The notes: generated from the letters alone by a model not told the origin. Counted from the stretch's first letter, positions 1 to 7,745 are shown. The stretch is DNA of 64,000 bases from Peribacillus deserti (GCF_002863585.1 NZ_PGUY01000046.1:1-64000); one strand, 5' to 3'. Translations and numbers: made by a program.

Positions 1-275
1 TCCATGCTGTCTCTTTCGGGTATAATTTTTCCTAACTTTGGATGAGGTTCAGCACCAAACAGCTGAGGATTTATGTCTTCACCGCCACTTAAAAGAATAC
101 CATCGCATATAGAAAACATTTTCTCCGTTATTTCCTTGTTACCAATGGGTAATATTATAGGAATCCCACCGGCATTAATTACAGAATCAGAATAGCTATA
201 ATGCAATAAACTACTCGTTATACCTGAATACTCTATGTTTGAACAAGTTATACCAATAATAGGCTTTCTTTTCAT
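1..275 (-). CDS. Gamma-glutamyl-gamma-aminobutyrate hydrolase-like protein (peptidase C26), N-terminal part only
   Basis: This is the first 91 codons of a gene that runs off the left edge on the minus strand. The start at 275 has a GGAG ribosome site about 7 bases upstream. The protein opens MKRKPIIGITCSN and reaches LLSGGEDINPQLFGAEPHP followed by IPERD. This is the classic N-terminal half of the class I glutamine amidotransferase-like C26 family (PuuD type), which hydrolyses gamma-glutamyl amide bonds in putrescine/GABA metabolism or related peptide turnover. The nucleophile cysteine and the His/Glu dyad would lie outside the window. Family assignment is firm; the substrate is not known. 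Confidence 0.8.
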   Translation of the reverse strand, partial: MKRKPIIGITCSNIEYSGITSSLLHYSYSDSVINAGGIPIILPIGNKEITEKMFSICDGILLSGGEDINPQLFGAEPHPKLGKIIPERDSM

Positions 276-394
276 AATTTCATCTCCGTTTGTTAATAAT
301 TTATTTTTTAATTACCCTAATTTAGAAGTCGAAGAACCACTAAGAATACTTTTGCTAATTTTTCTACGGCGGAGGGATGTAAGGAATAGAACTT

Positions 395-590
395 TTATGT
401 TCATTAATTACCGATATTTTTATTGGTTGGTTAGCAAGAAGGATATTAGGACAGTATAGACCCGGTAGAATTATTACTGGATTTTAGAAGCTTGGTAGGA
501 GAGTTGGGTTTAGGACGCTGGGGACCGCATGTAGAAAATTAAAATGGTGCATCAATTCTTATTTTGATTAGAAGTACTGTGATGAAATTC
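395..590 (+). pseudogene. Decayed GlsB/YeaQ/YmgE family membrane protein
   Basis: The DNA from about 395 to 590 is recognisably a degraded copy of the intact GlsB/YeaQ gene at 1510. Shared blocks include the TCATTAATTA start, ATTGGTTGGTTAGC, a TGGGGaCCgCAT block and the ATTCTTATT..GATGAAATTC tail. No reading frame is open across it, and stop codons occur within 90 bases. I read it as a dead tandem paralogue; no transcription signal was identified. Confidence 0.65.
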
Positions 591-660
591 CTAAAAAGGA
601 GGAATACTTGTCGTATTTGTCAACTACGACAAAGAGAGCTGCAAACTCAACCATCCTAAT

Positions 661-690
661 TAAACTATCGCACCCATTAGTTGAAGTAAG
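661..690. repeat. Composite hairpin repeat, copy 1
   Basis: Degenerate copy of the AACTAACGCACCCGTTAGTT-type repeat (here AAACTATCG/CACCCATTAGTTGAAG). It lies between the decayed GlsB copy and a small minus-strand gene. Confidence 0.6.
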
Positions 691-750
691 AGGATTTGAT
701 CTCTTCTTCATAATTAAGTAAATATACATAACTCCCCATGGAGTAGGAAA

Positions 751-792
751 TAAAAAAAAATTCCCCTACTTTTTATTCATTAAAAGGGGAAT
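751..792 (-). terminator. Rho-independent terminator of the 52-residue small gene
   Basis: Inverted arms ATTCCCCT (760-767) and AGGGGAAT (785-792) enclose a loop. On the minus strand a run of nine T follows (752-760). The stem overlaps the last codons of the small gene that ends at 773. Confidence 0.75.
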
Positions 793-931
793 CTTTATTA
801 GCTATGATTTTTCTAAGAAAATAGATGTCATTACGAATCATTTTTTTGTAGTGTGGGTGTGAACACCTTTGCAAATCCATCAGAAGCCTTCCAAGTTCTC
901 TCTTCAATAAAAATTGTTCTATGTCATGCAT
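773..931 (-). CDS. Small conserved protein (52 aa), paralogue of the 48-aa protein at 13268
   Basis: Unrecognised family. The 52-residue product opens MHDIEQFLLKRELGRLLMDL and continues with RCSHPHYKK and a charged segment ending in IIANK. A GAGAGGGGA ribosome site precedes the ATG at 931 by a good distance. A strong terminator overlaps the 3' end. The protein at 13268 shares QFLLKRELGRLLMDL, then an RC..P.YKK.IR.DI.FLR..IAN pattern, so selection has acted on the reading frame. No signal peptide or membrane segment is present; it is probably a soluble, mainly helical protein. Confidence 0.75.
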   Translation of the reverse strand: MHDIEQFLLKRELGRLLMDLQRCSHPHYKKMIRNDIYFLRKIIANKDSPFNE

Positions 932-1089
932 TCAAGTCCCCTCTCAGATGTATTTAATAAAATCTTTTACCCTCTTGGAGTTATCCAGAAAACAATTTAC
1001 AGGAAATTTATCACTTCCTAATTTATCCACATTTATAAACTAGGAAAAATCTTCCTGTTCAACTAACCTCCCCGTGAGTTAAACAATAA

Positions 1090-1146
1090 AAGGCTGCTAA
1101 GCAGCCATACGATCTTCAACTAAACGTATCCGTTAGCTGAAGAAGA
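1090..1146. repeat. Composite hairpin repeat, copy 2 (both hairpins)
   Basis: Hairpin one is AGGCTGCTAAGCAGCC (1091-1106). Hairpin two is CTTCAACTAAACG / CCGTTAGCTGAAG (1114-1143). This copy shows the full two-hairpin architecture of the family. Confidence 0.75.
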
Positions 1147-1240
1147 ATTAGTATTCTAAAACACAGTACTTCCCGTTTGTCTTCCGTCTGTACAATAACG
1201 TTCAATAGCCGCCCTTATTCAACCCCTCCGCAGCCAATTC

Positions 1241-1270
1241 TAGCTGACTAACGCACCCGTTAGCTTAGCA
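1241..1270. repeat. Composite hairpin repeat, copy 3
   Basis: Core AGCTGACTAACGCACCCGTT followed by AGCTT, a near-perfect palindrome around CACC. Only the second hairpin of the composite is clear. Confidence 0.7.
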
Positions 1271-1509
1271 AGGTGAAGTTGATTCTCGGAAATTCAGTTT
1301 TAGGGATTTGCTTTTCAACCAGTGATTAGAAAACATGTTCAACCTGCCCATTATTAAACACGTGGGTTGCAATCCAATGATTGCCAATGATCTTTCGCCA
1401 CTTGTTATTGGAAAACACTGAAAAAATCTTCTTTGGTTTAAAAGATATCTGTAGAGGGCAGATATAAATATGCGGAGACGCTGAAAATAAGTGAAGGAGA
1501 CTTGATAAA

Positions 1510-1773
1510 ATGGAATTTTTATGGTCATTAATTATAGGTGGCATTATTGGTTGGTTAGCTGGAATGATTCTAGGCCGTGACGTTCCAGGAGGCGTAATTG
1601 GAAATATCATCGCCGGGTTTATTGGTGCCTGGTTAGGCGGATTGATTTTTGGTGATTGGGGTCCTCATATTGCCGGTTTTGCCATTCTTCCAGCATTGAT
1701 CGGAGCTATAATTTTAATTCTTATTGTTAGTTTTATTATGAAATCTGTAAGAGGACGAAATCACAGACATTAA
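1510..1773 (+). CDS. GlsB/YeaQ/YmgE family stress-associated membrane protein
   Basis: The 87-residue product has three hydrophobic segments and Gly-rich packing. The N-terminal helix is LWSLIIGGIIGWLAGMILGR. The centre has GGVIGNIIAGFIGAWLGGLIFG, and the third segment reads ILPALIGAIILILIVSFI before a basic tail. This is the transglycosylase-associated (YeaQ/YmgE, GlsB) family of tiny inner-membrane proteins, linked to general stress but without a defined biochemical activity. A GGAG site precedes the start and a strong terminator follows. A dead copy lies about 1 kb upstream and an intact relative is at 26354. Confidence 0.85.
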   Translation: MEFLWSLIIGGIIGWLAGMILGRDVPGGVIGNIIAGFIGAWLGGLIFGDWGPHIAGFAILPALIGAIILILIVSFIMKSVRGRNHRH

Positions 1774-1818
1774 TAACACTATCATCTTAACTTAATTAAT
1801 AGAAGGCAATGACCCTTC

Positions 1819-1866
1819 AAAAAAGGTAAAACTCAATATTTTCTGAGTTTTACCTTTTTTGTTTTT
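1819..1866 (+). terminator. Rho-independent terminator after the GlsB-family gene
   Basis: AAAAAGGTAAAACTCA and TGAGTTTTACCTTTTT form a long stem around an AATATTTTC loop, followed by a T-rich tract. It would work in either direction. Confidence 0.9.
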
Positions 1867-1896
1867 TACGAAATAACCCTCATTGGCTTCACTAAT

Positions 1897-1952
1897 AAGG
1901 CTGCCGTAGCAGTATATCTTCTTCAACTAAAGCACTCTTTAGTTATAGAAGG
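1897..1952. repeat. Composite hairpin repeat, copy 4 (both hairpins)
   Basis: AAGGCTGCCGTAGCAG (1898-1913) is followed by CTTCAACTAAAGCA and CTCTTTAGTTATAGAAGG. It overlaps the fossil 3' end of the broken gene on the minus strand. Confidence 0.7.
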
Positions 1953-2721
1953 AATCCGCAACTGCAGCTGTTAATCCCTTTAAAAAGTTCTGGTCCTAAA
2001 TTTCGATTCCCAACCTCCACAATCAGGTCTGCGTAATGATTACCATCTACGTAGACACTTAAATTTCACTTTCCTGGCGTATCGAACCATAAGGCGGAAG
2101 GAATGGTTTTAGCAGCTCGTAAATTGGGCTGAGTATAATGGCCCTCATATTCCCATGTCTTTTCTTTACCTTCCGAATTTACTAACAAAACGGGCTCCTG
2201 TTTGCCAGATTTTAAATCGGTGCCTATTACTTTAAACTTTCCCTTTATTTCGGATGGGTTGCCCCATAAGTGCCACAAAACTTTATTGTATGCCTGGTGT
2301 TTAAGCGGTGAATTATTGATTCCTATTCGTCCTTCAAGCCCTATTAGCTCTTTTCCTTCAGCCTTGAAGGTCGGTGTAAGCGGATGATCCTCTTTTTCGG
2401 AATGACTTTTGCCTATAGAAAGATAATCATTTAAGGACATTACTTCTGCCATTCGACCGTCTTTTTCATAGGTGGTTAAATTCCAGCCGCATAACTGATC
2501 GTCATTTCATACCATTCGGGGAGTCCGTTTTCCTCCGAGGCAAATGACCAGTAATATTCTTGAACGGATTTTTTATCTTTAGTAAGGTCTGCCCCTTTTG
2601 GTACCGGAAATCCTTTTATCGAACCTGATTCACTATGCGACCATTTAAATAGATAGAACCCTCTAAATCCCAAGAATAAAACTGTAATGGTAGATACGGT
2701 TAAGATCCTTTTCCATACCAT
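1943..2721 (-). pseudogene. Broken secreted or lipid-linked protein gene (DUF4871-like C-terminus), one frameshift and one nonsense codon
   Basis: Two adjacent minus-strand frames belong to one gene. The first (2721 to 2476) starts MVWKRILTVSTITVLFLGF, an N-terminal membrane anchor or signal sequence, and runs to EWYEMTISYAAG. A one-base loss near 2484 moves the frame. The protein resumes as WNLTTYEKDGRMAEVMSLND in the frame that ends at 2066. There a TGA stands where the context predicts TGG, because the same frame stays open as NLSVYVDGNHYADLIVEVGNR to 1943. The NKVLWHLWGNPSEIKGKFKVIGT block resembles DUF4871 proteins of Bacillus, though that name is from memory. Either a real pseudogene or an assembly error; two independent lesions favour decay. 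Confidence 0.65.
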
Positions 2722-2792
2722 AACCCTTTGCCTCCTAAAGGAACATATAAATACTTATTATCGAAGAACAAGTTTTCCCCTTCTTTTTCCAT

Positions 2793-2977
2793 AAGCTCTG
2801 TTAAACATCGCTGTTGATTGCAGCTAGCAGGCACTCGCTTTCCGCGGGGCGGTCCGGGAGCCTCTTCGGCGTTGAAGCCTGTGGGGTCTCCCTTGCCCCG
2901 CTTTTCCCGCAGGAGTCTCGCATATCCGTTCCAATCAACATCGTGCAAAAAACAACAATGACCTTTAACATAGCCTT
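2793..2977. mobile_element. MITE-like dispersed element, copy A (185 bp)
   Basis: The outer arms are imperfect inverted repeats: AAGCTCTGTTAAACATCGCTG on the left, and on the right, read in reverse, AAGGCTATGTTAAA followed by a GTTGTTTTTTGCACGATG block. The inner part is the G+C-rich block CTCGCTTTCCGCGGGGCGG through CCCGCAGGAGTCTCGC to CCGTTCCAATCAAC, which is also found at 12.3 and 56.9 kb. It carries no transposase. It lies 70 bp upstream of the broken gene that starts at 2721 and may have separated it from its promoter. Confidence 0.65.
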
Positions 2978-2986
2978 CCTATAAAC

Positions 2987-3013
2987 AAAAAAAGAACCGC
3001 CCTGGGCGATTTC
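2987..3013 (-). terminator. Orphan terminator-like hairpin
   Basis: AACCGCC/GGCGATT arms (2995-3011) with seven T on the minus-strand 3' side. No intact gene lies upstream on that strand, so this is probably a remnant. Confidence 0.4.
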
Positions 3014-3049
3014 TTCATAATTCCTCAATACAATTGTTAGTAAAACAAA

Positions 3050-3106
3050 AAGGGCAGCCGAAACAGCTCATTGCCTTTAACTAACGCACCCTATAGTTAA
3101 ATAAGC
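3050..3106. repeat. Composite hairpin repeat, copy 5
   Basis: GGGCAGCCGAAACAGCTC followed by CTTTAACTAACGCACC and CTATAGTTAAATAAG. Lies between MITE copy A and the TauE/SafE gene. Confidence 0.7.
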
Positions 3107-3234
3107 TCTTCTAATTCCACCGATTAAATTCCCTTTTCGCACCGACCTCTTTTAAGGAAAAACAAACAGCCTACGGGGTCTAATTGTTCTAAACAAAAAA
3201 GCCTACATTTCATTTTTTATAATACATAGGTACC

Positions 3235-3999
3235 CTATACCAACTTTAATCCACTAACAAGTATTAACAGAGCAACAACAGTGCGCAGCGGTCTTGTCGG
3301 AACCTTCGCAGAAATTTTGCTGCCAATAATCACTCCGGGAATAGACCCAATAAGTAAATTACCCACAAGCATATAGTTTATATTTCCATAACCAATATGA
3401 AGTAATCCTGCGACTGAAACCAAAAGAAAAGCATGAACAATATCAGTACCAATCATCTCTGATGTCTTCATTTGATACAGAAAAATCATGGCTACGGCGA
3501 ATAGAGAACCTGAACCTAAAGAAGTGAGTCCAACTATAAATCCAAATACGATACCAATTAAAATCGTCAACATCTTCTTTTCTTCCAAAGGTTTAAGCTG
3601 CCAACGGTTAGGTCTTATCTTTTTCTCTATAACAGTTCTTAGAAGGATAGCTAGTGAAACTAAGATCAGAATATATCCTAGGGAATGCCTAATAATCTGT
3701 TCTTGGTTATGGAAATAAGACTCAAAATAGTGAAGGGCAACTATTGCAGCTACCGCACTCGGAATACTTCCTATCGCCAAATACTTAACCATCTGACCAT
3801 TAACTGTTTTTTGTCTCCAATGTTGAGAAGCCCCAAATAGTTTAGTAATAGAATTATAGACTAGATCAGTACCCACAGCAATCGAAGGATTAATCCCTAT
3901 TAATATTAATACGGGAGTTAGAAGTGCTGCTCCTCCTACTCCAGTCAAGCCTACTAAAAAACCCACAAGTAGTCCCATTAATGTAATGCCTATGCTCAT
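3235..3999 (-). CDS. Sulfite exporter TauE/SafE family permease
   Basis: The 254-residue protein is almost entirely hydrophobic and has the two-fold internal repeat of this family. The N-terminal half reads GLLVGFLVGLTGVGGAALLTPVLI and the second half repeats it as GIVFGFIVGLTSLGSGSLFAVAMIF. About eight membrane segments are expected. Family members move organosulfur or sulfur-oxyanion compounds across the cytoplasmic membrane; the substrate here cannot be told. It stands alone between hairpin repeats, without partner genes. The ATG at 3999 is the first codon of the hydrophobic frame; the ribosome site (AGGCGG) is weak. Confidence 0.88.
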   Translation of the reverse strand: MSIGITLMGLLVGFLVGLTGVGGAALLTPVLILIGINPSIAVGTDLVYNSITKLFGASQHWRQKTVNGQMVKYLAIGSIPSAVAAIVALHYFESYFHNQEQIIRHSLGYILILVSLAILLRTVIEKKIRPNRWQLKPLEEKKMLTILIGIVFGFIVGLTSLGSGSLFAVAMIFLYQMKTSEMIGTDIVHAFLLVSVAGLLHIGYGNINYMLVGNLLIGSIPGVIIGSKISAKVPTRPLRTVVALLILVSGLKLV

Positions 4000-4240
4000 T
4001 TTACACCGCCTACTAATTCCAAGTATTTAAATAGGATTATATATATTTATAATTTTCTTGTAAATAGACAAAATTCAAAAATTTTTATAACGGTAGATAA
4101 AAGAAGTATCATCGGCATCCAGTTGAGGTACCAAGTCCCTTCTGCACAATATGCTAAAGCATCCACTTATTAAAAATGGGACTTCAATTCGCTCCTTATA
4201 GATTAGAAAAACAGCTAATGAGTACGTTAATTTCAAAAAG

Positions 4241-4268
4241 AAAAGACACCCATTTATGAGTGCCTTTA
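4241..4268 (-). terminator. Terminator of the 64-aa gene
   Basis: AAGACACCCATTTATGAGTGCCTTT forms a short stem (one G-U pair) with a T-rich end on the minus strand, five bases past the stop codon of the gene. Confidence 0.6.
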
Positions 4269-4272
4269 GGAT

Positions 4273-4467
4273 TTAAGTTAGTGCGGATTCTACAAATGAA
4301 ACTTTCCCGACATCTCTACCATCTTCGTCTTTCAATAAGTGTCCATACAGCTTGTGTACTTGCCAATACATGAGGTCCAAACTCTCTGCAATTATTACCG
4401 CATGCTCAATTTTACCATTTCCTTCAACAACGACCGAGTATCTTTTTCTTTGGTTCACCTTGGACAT
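4273..4467 (-). CDS. Small conserved hypothetical protein, 64 aa
   Basis: Not recognised. The product opens MSKVNQRKRYSVVVEGNGK and alternates short beta-like and helical stretches (HAVIIAESLDLMYWQVHKLYGHLL). It has no signal peptide and no cysteine. The ribosome site GGGGGAC lies about 6 bases before the ATG, and a terminator follows at once, so it looks like a real single-gene unit. It sits between the TauE permease and the cold shock gene and shares no promoter with either. Confidence 0.6.
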   Translation of the reverse strand: MSKVNQRKRYSVVVEGNGKIEHAVIIAESLDLMYWQVHKLYGHLLKDEDGRDVGKVSFVESALT

Positions 4468-4767
4468 TTATTGTCCCCCTATTTTAAATAATCAGCCATG
4501 TGTAAGTAACGTTTATACTCAATATATTATATCCATAAATTACAATGTACAAAAAACTTAAATCTTTATTCAAATAGCCTCACCCATTGAAAAACCCACT
4601 ATTCAGCCTTCAATAATTTGCAATATCTTCAGTATCCTGTTATGATAAAAAAGAATTATTTTTGTTCGGTGTAATGGGATAGTATGAATATGGACTTTTC
4701 TTCTTGAGAATCACTTTGGGCAAGGATAGTAATACATTGTGTTTTAACGCACTAGGAGGCAACAAAA
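4468..4767 (+). promoter_or_regulatory. Promoter and long leader region of the cold shock gene
   Basis: This 300-base gap is A+T-rich and ends in a strong ribosome site, AGGAGGCAACAAAA, before the csp start. Long 5' untranslated leaders are usual for csp genes and act as temperature-responsive structures. I could not assign a convincing -35/-10 pair here. Confidence 0.4.
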
Positions 4768-4968
4768 ATGGAACAAGGTACAGTAAAATGGTTTAACGCA
4801 GAAAAAGGCTTCGGATTCATCGAACGCGAAGGTGGAGAAGACGTATTCGTACATTTCTCTGCTATCCAATCTGAAGGATTCAAATCTTTAGACGAAGGTC
4901 AAAAAGTTACTTTTGACGTTGAGCAAGGTCAACGCGGACCACAAGCTACTAACGTTCAAAAAGCTTAA
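4768..4968 (+). CDS. cspC: Cold shock protein (CspB/CspC/CspD family)
   Basis: The 66-residue single cold-shock domain binds single-stranded RNA and DNA and acts as an RNA chaperone. It carries RNP1 as KGFGFIE (residues 13-19) and RNP2 as VFVHFSAIQ (26-34), and ends in QGPQATNV-type sequence. The length matches the family exactly. Codon use is that of a highly expressed gene. AGGAGG precedes the ATG and a terminator follows 20 bases later. The paralogue letter (B, C or D) cannot be set with certainty. Confidence 0.95.
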   Translation: MEQGTVKWFNAEKGFGFIEREGGEDVFVHFSAIQSEGFKSLDEGQKVTFDVEQGQRGPQATNVQKA

Positions 4969-4986
4969 TTTCATATCGATGACAAA

Positions 4987-5019
4987 AACAAGTTCTTTAT
5001 TAAAAGAGCTTGTTTTTTT
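4987..5019 (+). terminator. Terminator of the csp gene
   Basis: ACAAGTTCTTT and AAAAGAGCTTGT pair around TATT, followed by seven T. Confidence 0.85.
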
Positions 5020-5161
5020 ATATTCTCCTTATAATACTTATTAAAAAACCCTACTCATTGTTCGAGTAGGGAGATGGTACAGGTAATATAAAAAGTTTTA
5101 AAGCTTCAAAGGTTTGTTTACATTATAACATACTGTAATGACAATAGAAATGTATAGATTT

Positions 5162-5842
5162 TTATTTATCTTTACCTAACCTGCCTGCTAGTGAAACATG
5201 AAATAAATAAGGCAGCCGAAGCAGCCATTTGTTAGCAACGAAAAAGGGTCCGTAGCAGCCTTGAATTCCTGTTTGAGGAGGAATTTCAGGTGCTGCAGGT
5301 TCCTGTTTTACTTCAATGCCAAAGTTCTGGCAAAGGGCTGCCAATCCGCCAAAAAATCCACTGCCAATTGCATTCAGCTTCCATTCGCCATTATGCCGAT
5401 ATAACTCGCCAACGACAATCGCAGTCTCTCGGGATAGCCCTTCCCCAAACGGGAACTCGTACATGATTTCCCCTGTTCGCTTATCTTTAATAAACATTTT
5501 GGAAGACGTAACTTGATTGAAAAAATGACCCCTCTGTTCTCCTTCATGAATGGTTAACGTAAAGGCGATTTTCTGAACATGAGTTGGGGCTGTTTTCAAT
5601 TGAATATGAATTTCATTCTGCCTTTTATTCAAAGTATGGCGAACAGAGCAATCTGCGGTTGCAGGCTGCCCATAAAATACGAAACCTTCGTCTCCCTTGC
5701 ATTTTCCGTTTTCTTCTAATAAAAAAGCAGCCCCATCAATCTCCATGTCCTTTTTCCCGGAGGAATAATCCAGGGTAACCACTATGTCCGAGATAGCTCG
5801 TGCCTTTGTTATATCCACCTTTTGCCCCTTTAATAGTTTCAT
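5162..5842 (-). CDS. TerD family stress protein with a tail derived from repeat DNA
   Basis: The 226-residue protein belongs to the TerD/TelA calcium-binding fold linked to tellurite, phage and general stress resistance (YceC/D/E in B. subtilis). Diagnostic text is LKGQKVDITK at the start, VVTLDYSSGKKDMEIDGAAFLLEENGKCKGDEGFVFYGQP, and YEFPFGEGLSRETAIVVGELYRHNGEWKLNAIGSGFFGGLAALCQNFG. The start at 5842 is chosen because GGAGGAATATGC precedes it; an upstream in-frame ATG lacks a site. The family usually ends near residue 195. Here the frame runs on through a hairpin repeat (5166-5227), giving a tail (WLLRLPYLFHVSLAGRLGKDK) with no counterpart. Confidence 0.88.
   Translation of the reverse strand: MKLLKGQKVDITKARAISDIVVTLDYSSGKKDMEIDGAAFLLEENGKCKGDEGFVFYGQPATADCSVRHTLNKRQNEIHIQLKTAPTHVQKIAFTLTIHEGEQRGHFFNQVTSSKMFIKDKRTGEIMYEFPFGEGLSRETAIVVGELYRHNGEWKLNAIGSGFFGGLAALCQNFGIEVKQEPAAPEIPPQTGIQGCYGPFFVANKWLLRLPYLFHVSLAGRLGKDK
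5166..5227. repeat. Composite hairpin repeat, copy 6, overlapping the terD 3' end
   Basis: Reading the minus strand gives GGCTGCTTCGGCTGCC, then an A+T spacer, then CACTAGCAGGCAGGTTAGG. This closely matches the copy at 13.58 kb (GGCTGCTTCGGTTGGC ... AGGCAGGTTAGTTAAAG). Confidence 0.6.
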
Positions 5843-6039
5843 GCATATTCCTCCTTTTTTCGCATTTAATTCTTTCATTTTACCTAAAAATAATTCATAT
5901 GTACCGTTGATTTTTTTATCTTAAAAAAACTTTTTATTTATAGGAAGCAATGAATATAGGTTCAAGATTTCCCTCGGCACCTATAAGCTAATTAATGCCT
6001 GGATTAGTTCCTAATAATAGACTAAATCCAAAAGAAAAG

Positions 6040-6096
6040 ACTGCCATTTCAGCCCTACGTTCGTGATTAAAGCACCCATTATTTGAAGAAAGGCAG
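6040..6096. repeat. Composite hairpin repeat, copy 7
   Basis: GACTGCCATTTCAGCCC followed by GTGATTAAAGCACCCATTA and TTTGAAGAAAGGCAG. Lies just upstream of the PH-like gene. Confidence 0.6.
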
Positions 6097-6137
6097 TATA
6101 ATAAAGGTGTAATAATAAACTGAGAGGATCCATCATC

Positions 6138-6584
6138 ATGACTAAAATTAATATCGAGATAACGATTGTAGGAGAATATTCAACTTATGAAGCTCTTCGT
6201 ACTGAAGCAGAAACATTGCCTAAAACCGATCGTCAACAATTTATGAAGGCTCTAGATACTGTAAAGAAAAACCTTGTTGGTGAAAAGATTTATTTCCTGT
6301 CTACAGGTGCCTTCAGCGGAACGACATTTGGATACCTATTTGTAACGAATAAAAAAGTGGTATTGGCGGAAGTAAAGCCTTTCGGGAAAGTAAAACCCCA
6401 TGAGCTTAAATACGCGGATTATACAGAAATTGACCATGATATCCTTAAAGCACTTGGTATCACTGCAACCGTTATTGAGTTGAAAAAACCTGGTTTATTT
6501 GGAAGCAAGAAAAATAAAATCACCCATATTCCTCAAAATGACTTTGATAAAATCTTTAAATTCATCAAAATGCAGATTAGTTAA
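6138..6584 (+). CDS. PH-like (YokE-type) domain protein
   Basis: The 148-residue soluble protein has no signal peptide. Its second half (residues about 50-145) reads GEKIYFLSTGAFSGTTFGYLFVTNKKVVLAEVKPFG and ends IPQNDFDKIFKFIKMQ. This is the strand order and closing helix of the bacterial pleckstrin-homology-like domains found as short stand-alone proteins in Bacillus. Such domains usually mediate protein contacts; no enzymatic role is expected. GAGAGGATCC precedes the ATG. It is monocistronic, with a terminator directly after it. Confidence 0.6.
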   Translation: MTKINIEITIVGEYSTYEALRTEAETLPKTDRQQFMKALDTVKKNLVGEKIYFLSTGAFSGTTFGYLFVTNKKVVLAEVKPFGKVKPHELKYADYTEIDHDILKALGITATVIELKKPGLFGSKKNKITHIPQNDFDKIFKFIKMQIS

Positions 6585-6610
6585 ATTCTAATACAATTAC
6601 ATTACTGTAA

Positions 6611-6643
6611 AGCGAGAAACTTAGTGTAAGCCTAGTTCTCGCT
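6611..6643 (+). terminator. Terminator of the PH-like gene
   Basis: AGCGAGAAACT and AGTTCTCGCT pair, followed by ATTTTC. Confidence 0.7.
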
Positions 6644-6895
6644 ATTTTCATATTTAGAGAATGTAAAGGGTATACAGAAGTCGTGACAACTTGGTTAGCT
6701 TTCCTTGATTTTGGAAACTTACTTACTACATTAGAAAGTCAGTAAAAGCAGCCTGCTTAAACTAAACCAGCTAATAGGAGTCAAGAACTTTTTATTAAAA
6801 TATATTTTCTTCGGTGTTATACTTTTTGAAGACACGCCAAATAACCCTCCAACTCTCAATTGGAAGGTTTTTCATAAGCTGCTTTTTCTTGTGGA

Positions 6896-7087
6896 TTAAG
6901 CCAAGTCTAGGAATTGCTCATTTCTTTTTAGGATTGCATAAATCCAGTGTAAGAGCTTGGTTACACAAGCGATCATCGCTACTTTTGAAGGCTTTCCTTC
7001 ATTTCGTTTTCGATCATAATATTCTTTTAGCTTCTTGTACAAAGAAGAAGCTTGCTGACTCTTACAAGTTAGTGAGACTAACAGCAA
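6896..7087 (-). mobile_element. IS110-family transposase remnant (C-terminal 63 residues)
   Basis: The frame reads SSLYKKLKEYYDRKRNEGKPSKVAMIACVTKLLHWIYAILKRNEQFLDLA and stop. The GKP.KVA..AC..KLLHW.YA.LK pattern is the usual C-terminal end of IS110-family DEDD transposases. The catalytic N-terminal part is gone, and the truncation point lies just before the promoter of the next plus-strand gene. It is inactive. Confidence 0.75.
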
Positions 7088-7089
7088 TT

Positions 7090-7118
7090 TTGTTTAAAAT
7101 TTCTAATTGTTGTAAAAT
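7090..7118 (+). promoter_or_regulatory. Putative sigma-A promoter of the 130-aa gene
   Basis: TTGTTT (7090-7095), a 17-base spacer, then TAAAAT (7113-7118), about 30 bases before the ribosome site of the gene at 7156. It abuts the truncated IS110 end. Confidence 0.5.
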
Positions 7119-7155
7119 AGTGTAAAGTAATTATGTTTTACGGAGGGTAATGAAA

Positions 7156-7548
7156 ATGAAGATTTTGTATGATGAAACATACACTTCAAACGAAGGAAGG
7201 CGAGCAAGCAGGAATATTTGGTATGGAGATGCTGATATATCAGTTGATGGTGATCATGGAAAAATCATTAATCTTAATGAAGATTTTATGGATAATTTAT
7301 GCGAAATAATAAAAAATGATTTATCTAAAAATGCAGCAAATAAGCCTACTGAAACTAACTGGTATATTTATGGAAGTGGTGTAACTCTGGAAACTATTGG
7401 AGACAATAACCTTCCGACAATTATGGTTCGTGAGAAGTCTGACGAGTTTATAACTAATTTTAATATCAGTGACCACGATTTTGCTGTAAATATTGATGCT
7501 ATTCTGCTGTTTAAGGCTGAATTTGAAAAACGTTTAGCTAGTAATTGA
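7156..7548 (+). CDS. Hypothetical protein, 130 aa
   Basis: Not recognised. The acidic soluble protein starts MKILYDETYTSNEGRRASRN and carries NWYIYGSGVTLETIGDNNLP and a final helix LLFKAEFEKRLASN. I choose the ATG at 7156 because GGAGG (7142-7146) is then 9 bases away; the ATG at 7150 would be only 3. It has its own promoter and terminator. It could be an immunity or small accessory protein, but nothing in the sequence proves that. Confidence 0.6.
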   Translation: MKILYDETYTSNEGRRASRNIWYGDADISVDGDHGKIINLNEDFMDNLCEIIKNDLSKNAANKPTETNWYIYGSGVTLETIGDNNLPTIMVREKSDEFITNFNISDHDFAVNIDAILLFKAEFEKRLASN

Positions 7549-7583
7549 GGAGTAATATCACTATAAGCATTTTCAAACTATTT

Positions 7584-7620
7584 GAGGGGATGATTTCATA
7601 ATGAAATCATTCTCCTTTTT
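7584..7620 (+). terminator. Terminator after the 130-aa gene
   Basis: GGGGATGATTTCAT and ATGAAATCATTCTCC pair, followed by TTTTT. Confidence 0.85.
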
Positions 7621-7687
7621 CATGTGATGGGAGTCCTTTTGTGTGGAGGAATAGGACATTTAGAAATACAGATTGTGAATAATTACA

Positions 7688-7745
7688 CTTAAATTAACCT
7701 GCCCGTTAGCTGAAGAACAAAAAAAAGCTGATGTAGCAGCCAGCC
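7688..7745. repeat. Composite hairpin repeat, copy 8
   Basis: AAATTAACCTGCCCGTTAGC plus TGAAG, followed by AGCTGATGTAGCAGCC. This is the CTGCC variant of the core loop. Confidence 0.6.

Noticed and set aside
235-459. 74-codon plus-strand ORF
   Set aside because: It overlaps the C26 hydrolase on the other strand and the decayed GlsB copy, and its start has no ribosome site.
2700-3028. Two overlapping minus-strand ORFs of 82 and 75 codons
   Set aside because: Both read through the G+C-rich MITE core, whose other copies do not keep these frames open.
6814-7125. 103-codon plus-strand ORF
   Set aside because: It is the antisense shadow of the IS110 transposase tail and runs into the promoter of the next gene.
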